A DNA stretch of 11,201 nucleotides from an uncultured Lachnospira sp. (GTDB lineage: Bacteria; Bacillota; Clostridia; Lachnospirales; Lachnospiraceae): positions 1 through 11,201 of the forward strand of contig CAMVRH010000018.1 of the NCBI GenBank assembly GCA_947169835.1, in the 5' to 3' direction. A program made the position numbers and the translations under genes. Below, in pieces: positions 6,813 to 11,201 of this stretch. The notes under the pieces are model-generated. The model had not been told where the DNA came from. It saw nothing but the letters and a program-made list of their open reading frames with translations, and made no database searches. Position 1 is the stretch's first letter; every line of letters begins with the position of its first letter.

Positions 6813-8243
6813 TTATTCTGAATCACTTCCGCCTGACATATCCTGGTACTGTGTTTTGGCTTCGTCATAATAATCGGAACCTTCGTAGTTGTCTGCTATT
6901 TCCTTGAACCACTTCTTAGCGTTCTCATTATCACCGTTGTGCTTGTAAGCCCAAGCCAAATAGTACATAGCTTCAGTATTAGACTTATCCACCTTCAAGC
7001 ACTTATTAAACTGCTTGATAGCTTCATTGTAGTCGTTTGTATTCATGGCTTCCATTCCAGCATCATATGCGCTACCAGAAATCTTGCCTGACATCTTCTT
7101 ACTCATCTTCTTGTATACACTATCAAACGCCTCAGAGTTCATCTTCATGTCAGCATCTACTTTGCCTAGTGACTTTGCAGCGGCATCGTAGTCTTCCTGT
7201 AAATAGTAATCTACTGCCTCTAGCAAATAGTTGTAGTTATCTGCGATAGTGTTATCTGAATCTGTAAACTTCGCAAGTTTTGAGTTTAGATTATTTTTCT
7301 CTTTTTCAAGAGATTTAACTTTATCTTGCAATTCACCCATCGATGTATTTTTGACAGCCATCTTTTTATTGTAGTCTACCTTGGCTTCATTCACTGTGTC
7401 AGTGACATGTGCCATCTTAGCAGGTGTAACAACAAAATAGATAAGAGCTGCACCTAGCAAAATACCAATGATTACATACAAGATACTTTGAGCGCCAGTA
7501 ATCGTTTCTCTGAAACTCTTTTGTGGCATAATGACATCATCACCACTAAGGTATGGTCTATCCACCATTGTACCTTTGAGCTTTCTTCTGCGGTTCATTC
7601 TATTCTCAGGATCGTTCTTGCGCTCCTCTTCCATATACATGTTAACTTCTCTTAAGTAATAGATACTTAGAGGGTTACACTTATCAATCTTTAATGATTT
7701 AAGGATTGTTCTCTTAGCTCTCTCGTACTGACCATTCTTCATATAAAGCAAGCACAAAAGTTGCGAAGCCTTAATGAATTTAGGGTTCTGGTTTAGAACT
7801 TTCTTTAGCTGAATGATAGCCATATCATCTGTGCCTTCATTCGCATATTCTAAAGCAATGTTAAACTTCTTAATTGTGTGGTTAAGTTCATCCACCTTTG
7901 CTCTATCTTGTTCTATAGCAACCAAATATTTATCTGCTGGGTTGTTATCAGGCTGAATATTAGTACTCATAACCCACTCTGAGAAGGCTTGAACAGTTTC
8001 ACCCATCTCAAAGTAAACTAAGCCTAAAAGGTTTCTAGCATCAACGTTACGCTTATTAAGCTTAACACTACGTCTAAGCATATCAGCGGCGCCCGCCAAA
8101 TCCCTATTCTTTGCCTTAGTAATACCAGCGTTATAGTAAGTATTTGAAAGCTTTACTATCTTTTTATACACACTGACATCCATACCACAATGACTACAGT
8201 AATCGCTATTGGTAAGAATGTTTCCGCAATTATAACAAATCAT
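6813..8243 (-). CDS. Zinc-ribbon, TPR, single-pass membrane protein
   Basis: The 476-residue protein has a clear modular build. A zinc ribbon comes first, with CYNCG (C3, C6) and CSHCG (C16, C19). Cytoplasmic TPR-like helices follow at about 33-100 and 125-190. A basic, polar linker (MNRRRKLKG, 215-224) leads to one membrane helix at about 253-273. After it come a coiled coil (about 285-325, heptad-like LQDKVKSLEKEKNNLNSKL) and a second TPR block outside the cell (about 335-365 and 389-455), with an acidic, Ser-rich tail. By positive-inside logic the N-terminus is in the cytosol. TPRs bind other proteins, so a scaffold linking cytosolic and surface partners is a reasonable inference; no enzyme motif is present. 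GGGAGA (8251-8256) 7 nt upstream sets the start, which directly follows the stop of the 47-residue gene, so translation is probably coupled. The next gene is the LTA-synthase-like enzyme, which hints at an envelope role. Confidence 0.85.
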   Translation of the reverse strand: MICYNCGNILTNSDYCSHCGMDVSVYKKIVKLSNTYYNAGITKAKNRDLAGAADMLRRSVKLNKRNVDARNLLGLVYFEMGETVQAFSEWVMSTNIQPDNNPADKYLVAIEQDRAKVDELNHTIKKFNIALEYANEGTDDMAIIQLKKVLNQNPKFIKASQLLCLLYMKNGQYERAKRTILKSLKIDKCNPLSIYYLREVNMYMEEERKNDPENRMNRRRKLKGTMVDRPYLSGDDVIMPQKSFRETITGAQSILYVIIGILLGAALIYFVVTPAKMAHVTDTVNEAKVDYNKKMAVKNTSMGELQDKVKSLEKEKNNLNSKLAKFTDSDNTIADNYNYLLEAVDYYLQEDYDAAAKSLGKVDADMKMNSEAFDSVYKKMSKKMSGKISGSAYDAGMEAMNTNDYNEAIKQFNKCLKVDKSNTEAMYYLAWAYKHNGDNENAKKWFKEIADNYEGSDYYDEAKTQYQDMSGGSDSE

Positions 8244-8387
8244 TTATTTGTCTCCCTTTAACTCTCCTACCATTTCGCTCATCACGTCTGTGATATCAGA
8301 AATGTTGTTGTTGTAAATAGCATCTTCTGCTTCTTCAATTTCCAAACTTGGATGGAATTTTTTGATTTCCTCATCGAAATTAATCAT
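8244..8387 (-). CDS. Small acidic protein of 47 residues, translationally coupled to the TPR gene
   Basis: On the minus strand AGAGGAG (8394-8400) stands 6 nt before the ATG at 8387. That ATG opens a 47-codon frame beginning MINFDEEIKKFHPSLEIEEA and ending VGELKGDK-TAA. The TAA (8246-8244) is immediately followed by the ATG of the TPR gene with no base between, a strong sign of translational coupling. The product is acidic, lacks a signal peptide or membrane segment, has no cysteine, and looks largely helical. An ATG 5 nt closer to the ribosome site (8392) reads only two codons and is rejected. I do not recognise the family. Position suggests a partner or regulator of the TPR protein. Evidence for being coding is the ribosome site, the exact junction and the protein-like composition. 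Confidence 0.75.
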   Translation of the reverse strand: MINFDEEIKKFHPSLEIEEAEDAIYNNNISDITDVMSEMVGELKGDK

Positions 8388-8404
8388 TTCATTCTCCTCT
8401 CATC

Positions 8405-8441
8405 ATCAAATGATACTTTTGATATTTTACCATAAAATCGG
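8405..8441 (-). promoter_or_regulatory. Possible internal promoter and small inverted repeat after valS
   Basis: Between the valS stop and the small gene the minus strand reads TATGGTAAAAT, an extended -10 (TGnTAAAAT, about 8426-8434), without a recognisable -35. Just downstream ATCAAA/TTTGAT (arms 8405-8410 and 8418-8423) forms a 6-bp inverted repeat. There is no T-run, so this is not a terminator for valS. The region could provide extra transcription for the small gene and the two genes after it; the call is weak. Confidence 0.3.
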
Positions 8442-8450
8442 TTGAATTTC

Positions 8451-11090
8451 TTACTTTTTGAAATTCTTAAGTTGAGTTTCAACTTGCTCTTTCATCTGCT
8501 CGTATTTAGCTTTCTTTTCTTTCTCTTCGTTAATCTTTGCCTCTGGAGCTTTTGATACGAAGTTCTCGTTTGAAAGCATTCCATTTACACGAGCAAGTTC
8601 CTTATCAAGTCTTTCAACTTCTTTTTCAAGTCTCTCAATTTCTTTATCTATATCTACCAATTCCGCAAATGGAATGTAAATATTAGCATTTGGAATAACT
8701 ACTGAAACTGCGCTGTCATCTATGCCAGTCTTATCTTCCTGAATAATAACTTCGCTAGCATATCCGAGTGTTGCAAAGAACACTTCACCCTTCTTGAAGA
8801 TGTCTCTAATATTTGCATCTTCAGAAACAACGAATACTGTTGCCTTCTTCGAAGGTGGTACATTCATCTCACTACGAACATTTCTGATTGCTCTTACAGT
8901 TTCTTTTATAGTCTCTACTGCTTCCTCTTCCTCGGCAAAGTCATATTCATCGCTGAATTCTGGCCAGTCAGAAATCATAATTGATTCTTCCTTATCCTGT
9001 AGATTACAGAAAATCTCTTCAGTGATAAATGGCATATATGGATGAAGAAGTTTTAGTGAGTCGATTAAAACTTTTTGCAAAGTCCATAGTGCTGCGTACT
9101 TAGTTTCATCGTCGTCATTGTATAGTCTAGGTTTAACCATCTCGATGTACCAGTCACAGAATTCTTCCCAGATGAAGTTGTAAATCTTATCTGCTGCAAT
9201 ACCTATTTCATATTTGTCTAGGTTTTCAGTAACATCTTTTGCTACTTTGTTCGCCTTTGATAAAATCCATTTATCTGCATCTGTAAAGTTGTCCGGTTTC
9301 TTATCAAGATCAATACCATCTTCTGGCATATTCATCTGGATAAATCTAGATGCGTTCCAAACTTTGTTTGCAAAGTTTCTTGATGCCTCTACTCTTTCCA
9401 TATAGAAACGCATATCGTTTCCTGGAGCATTACCTGTAATCAAAGTAAATCTAAGAGCATCTGCACCGTACTCTTCTATAATCTCAAGCGGATCGATTCC
9501 GTTTCCAAGAGACTTACTCATCTTACGTCCCTGGGAATCACGAACCAAACCGTGAATCAATACTTTCTTAAATGGGACCTGACCTGTGTGCTCAATTCCA
9601 GAGAACATCATTCTGATTACCCAGAAAAGAATAATGTCATATCCAGTAACCAAAACATCTGTTGGATAGAAGTATTTTAGTTCTGGAGTTTCCTCTGGCC
9701 AACCAAGTACACTAAATGGCCACAACGCTGATGAGAACCATGTATCAAGTGTATCTGGATCTTGTCTCATTGGCTTTCCACACTTAGGACATACTGGATT
9801 GTCATCTTTTGTAACAACCATCTCTCCACAGTCATCACAGTAGAATGCTGGGATTCTGTGTCCCCACCAAAGTTGTCTAGAAATACACCAATCCTTGATG
9901 TTCTCTAGCCAATGGAAATATGTCTTGTCAAAGTGTTTTGGAATAAACTCTGTCTCACCATTCTTTACAGCCTCAATAGCTGGTTTTGCTAGCTCATCCA
10001 TGTGAACGAACCACTGCAAAGAAACTCTAGGCTCGATTGTGGTGTGACATCTATAACATGTTCCAACGTTGTGAACGTGGTCTTCTATTTTTACTAATGC
10101 ACCCTCTGCTTCTAGGTCTTTGACGATGGCATCACGTGCCTCAAATCTGTCCATTCCAGCATACTTAGGGAAGTCCTCAGTAATCTTTGCATCGTCTGTC
10201 ATACAGTTAACGATTGGTAGGTCATGTCTTTGTCCTACTTCAAAGTCGTTAGGGTCGTGTGCTGGAGTAATCTTAACTACACCAGTACCAAATTCCATAT
10301 CTACATAGTCATCTGCCACGATAGGAATTTCTTTATTAACTAGTGGAAGGATAACTGTCTTTCCAACTAGGTCTTTGTATCTGTCATCTGCTGGATTTAC
10401 TGCTACTGCTGTATCGCCAAGCATTGTCTCTGGACGAGTAGTTGCTAGTTCAACGTATCCACTGCCGTCAGTCAACTTATAGCGTAGGTGCCAGAACTTA
10501 CCTGGTTGCTCTTCGTACTCTACTTCTGCATCAGAGATAGATGTAAGACATTTTGGACACCAGTTGATGATTCTCTCACCTCGATAAATTGCGCCCTTGT
10601 CAAAGAGTTTTACGAAAACATCTTTAACAGCATGTGAACATCCTTCGTCCAATGTAAATCTCTCACGCTCCCAGTCGAGTGATGAACCCATCTTCTTAAG
10701 CTGTGAAACAATCTTTCCACCGTACTGCTTCTTCCAATCCCAAGCACGCTCTAAAAATCCATCTCTTCCGATGTCTTCTTTAGTGACGCCCTCTTCTCTC
10801 ATCTTCTCAACAATCTTTGCCTCAGTGGCAATAGATGCGTGGTCTGTTCCTGGAACCCAAAGCGCCTCGTAACCTTGCATTCTCTTAAATCTAATTAAGA
10901 TATCCTGCAATGTGTTATCAAGTGCGTGTCCCATATGAAGTTGACCTGTGATGTTTGGAGGTGGGATTACGATTGTAAATGGTTCTTTGTCTTCATTTAC
11001 TTCTGCGTGGAAGTATCCCTTATCCATCCACTTCTCATATAGTCTGTCCTCAATCTCTTGAGGATTATAATTCTTCTCAAATTCTTTCAT
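8451..11090 (-). CDS. valS: Valyl-tRNA synthetase (class I)
   Basis: The 879-residue cytosolic enzyme charges tRNA-Val with valine and edits misactivated threonine. The class I ATP-binding signature HMGH is at 52-55 (PPPNITGQLHMGH) and KMSKS at 523-527 (GRKMSKSLGN). The editing domain in between has TTRPETMLGDTAV (217-229) and ITPAHDPND (274-282). Cysteine pairs C178/C181, C345/C348, C418/C421 and C434/C437 look like zinc-binding knuckles in the insertion regions. The anticodon-binding domain spans about 600-740. The C-terminus ends in the coiled-coil arm typical of ValRS (about 812-879, IDKEIERLEKEVERLDKEL). Length is normal. The nearest ribosome site, AGAGG (11103-11107), is 12 nt from the ATG, which is long, and a possible upstream reading frame stops 1 nt before the ATG, so coupling may help initiation. 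No T-box is visible in the 111 nt available upstream. Confidence 0.98.
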   Translation of the reverse strand: MKEFEKNYNPQEIEDRLYEKWMDKGYFHAEVNEDKEPFTIVIPPPNITGQLHMGHALDNTLQDILIRFKRMQGYEALWVPGTDHASIATEAKIVEKMREEGVTKEDIGRDGFLERAWDWKKQYGGKIVSQLKKMGSSLDWERERFTLDEGCSHAVKDVFVKLFDKGAIYRGERIINWCPKCLTSISDAEVEYEEQPGKFWHLRYKLTDGSGYVELATTRPETMLGDTAVAVNPADDRYKDLVGKTVILPLVNKEIPIVADDYVDMEFGTGVVKITPAHDPNDFEVGQRHDLPIVNCMTDDAKITEDFPKYAGMDRFEARDAIVKDLEAEGALVKIEDHVHNVGTCYRCHTTIEPRVSLQWFVHMDELAKPAIEAVKNGETEFIPKHFDKTYFHWLENIKDWCISRQLWWGHRIPAFYCDDCGEMVVTKDDNPVCPKCGKPMRQDPDTLDTWFSSALWPFSVLGWPEETPELKYFYPTDVLVTGYDIILFWVIRMMFSGIEHTGQVPFKKVLIHGLVRDSQGRKMSKSLGNGIDPLEIIEEYGADALRFTLITGNAPGNDMRFYMERVEASRNFANKVWNASRFIQMNMPEDGIDLDKKPDNFTDADKWILSKANKVAKDVTENLDKYEIGIAADKIYNFIWEEFCDWYIEMVKPRLYNDDDETKYAALWTLQKVLIDSLKLLHPYMPFITEEIFCNLQDKEESIMISDWPEFSDEYDFAEEEEAVETIKETVRAIRNVRSEMNVPPSKKATVFVVSEDANIRDIFKKGEVFFATLGYASEVIIQEDKTGIDDSAVSVVIPNANIYIPFAELVDIDKEIERLEKEVERLDKELARVNGMLSNENFVSKAPEAKINEEKEKKAKYEQMKEQVETQLKNFKK

Positions 11091-11091
11091 T

Positions 11092-11201
11092 TTAACTGTT
11101 AACCTCTACTATGTATTCTTTCTTGCATTTCTGTATGTATTTATTCTCTTTAGTCTTAGACCAATTTTTCTTAATGCGTTTTTTCTTTGATTCTAGTCCC
11201 T
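11092..11201 (-). CDS. Possible 3' end of an upstream gene
   Basis: One minus-strand frame is open from the right edge to TAA at 11094-11092, giving 35 residues that end YIQKCKKEYIVEVNS. The stop is 1 nt from the valS ATG, and the valS ribosome site lies inside this frame, a common operon junction. The stretch is short and lysine-rich, and another frame is also open after a stop near the edge, so it could be chance in AT-rich DNA. No family is recognisable. Confidence 0.35.
   Translation of the reverse strand, partial: GLESKKKRIKKNWSKTKENKYIQKCKKEYIVEVNS

Noticed and set aside
8390..8392. ATG at 8392 as start of a small gene
   Set aside because: It reads ATG AAA TGA and stops after two codons, and it is too close to the ribosome site. 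The ATG at 8387 fits better.
8405..8423. Inverted repeat after valS as a terminator
   Set aside because: The stem is only 6 bp of mostly A and T, and no T-run follows on the minus strand.
11091..11201. T-box leader upstream of valS
   Set aside because: No AGGGTGG-type T-box sequence or terminator hairpin appears in the 111 nt available. A T-box further upstream, outside the window, cannot be excluded.

Overview
The window reads as a low-GC Gram-positive anaerobe of the class Clostridia, most likely a Lachnospiraceae-type host. The reasons are strong AGGAGG-type ribosome binding sites, AT-rich intergenic DNA with consensus sigma-A promoters, a clostridial-type hexameric glutamate dehydrogenase, a PutP-type sodium symporter, an LTA-synthase/MdoB-type sulfatase-fold membrane enzyme, and a zinc-ribbon/TPR membrane protein. 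The assignment is an inference from gene style, not a database match. No phage, transposase, integrase, CRISPR array, tRNA or rRNA was seen.

Layout, left to right. Positions 1-1224 hold the 5' part of a secreted leucine-rich-repeat protein on the minus strand. It runs off the left edge, is markedly more AT-rich than everything else, and carries a lysine-rich 63-bp (21-residue) tandem repeat. Upstream of it (1225-1380) are an extended -10 promoter and four 11-bp direct repeats, then the terminator of the next gene. Positions 1432-2766 (minus) encode glutamate dehydrogenase and 3098-4648 (plus) a Na+/proline symporter. These two are divergent and share a 331-bp control region with two good promoters, an operator-like cluster of TTAAGT hexamers midway between them, and two structured 5' leaders, one with a four-codon ORF. 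A bidirectional terminator at 4662-4692 closes the symporter gene against the convergent LTA-synthase-like gene.

Positions 4701-11201 form a minus-strand gene train. In transcription order it is: a possible 3' end of an upstream gene (11092-11201), valS (8451-11090), a previously unmarked 47-residue small gene (8244-8387), a zinc-ribbon/TPR single-pass membrane protein (6813-8243), and a polytopic sulfatase-fold phosphoglycerol transferase (4701-6755). The small gene's stop codon directly abuts the TPR gene's ATG. A terminator-like hairpin lies just before the last gene, with no room for a promoter behind it, so that gene probably depends on readthrough.

How the genes fit together: gdhA and the symporter plausibly serve amino-acid nitrogen and carbon metabolism (proline uptake, glutamate/2-oxoglutarate interconversion), and the shared operator region suggests joint control. 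The right half mixes housekeeping translation (ValRS) with envelope functions. The least-described parts are the coupled 47-aa gene, the TPR protein it precedes, and the basic LRR protein. I did not find a clearly new multi-gene defence or mobile system.
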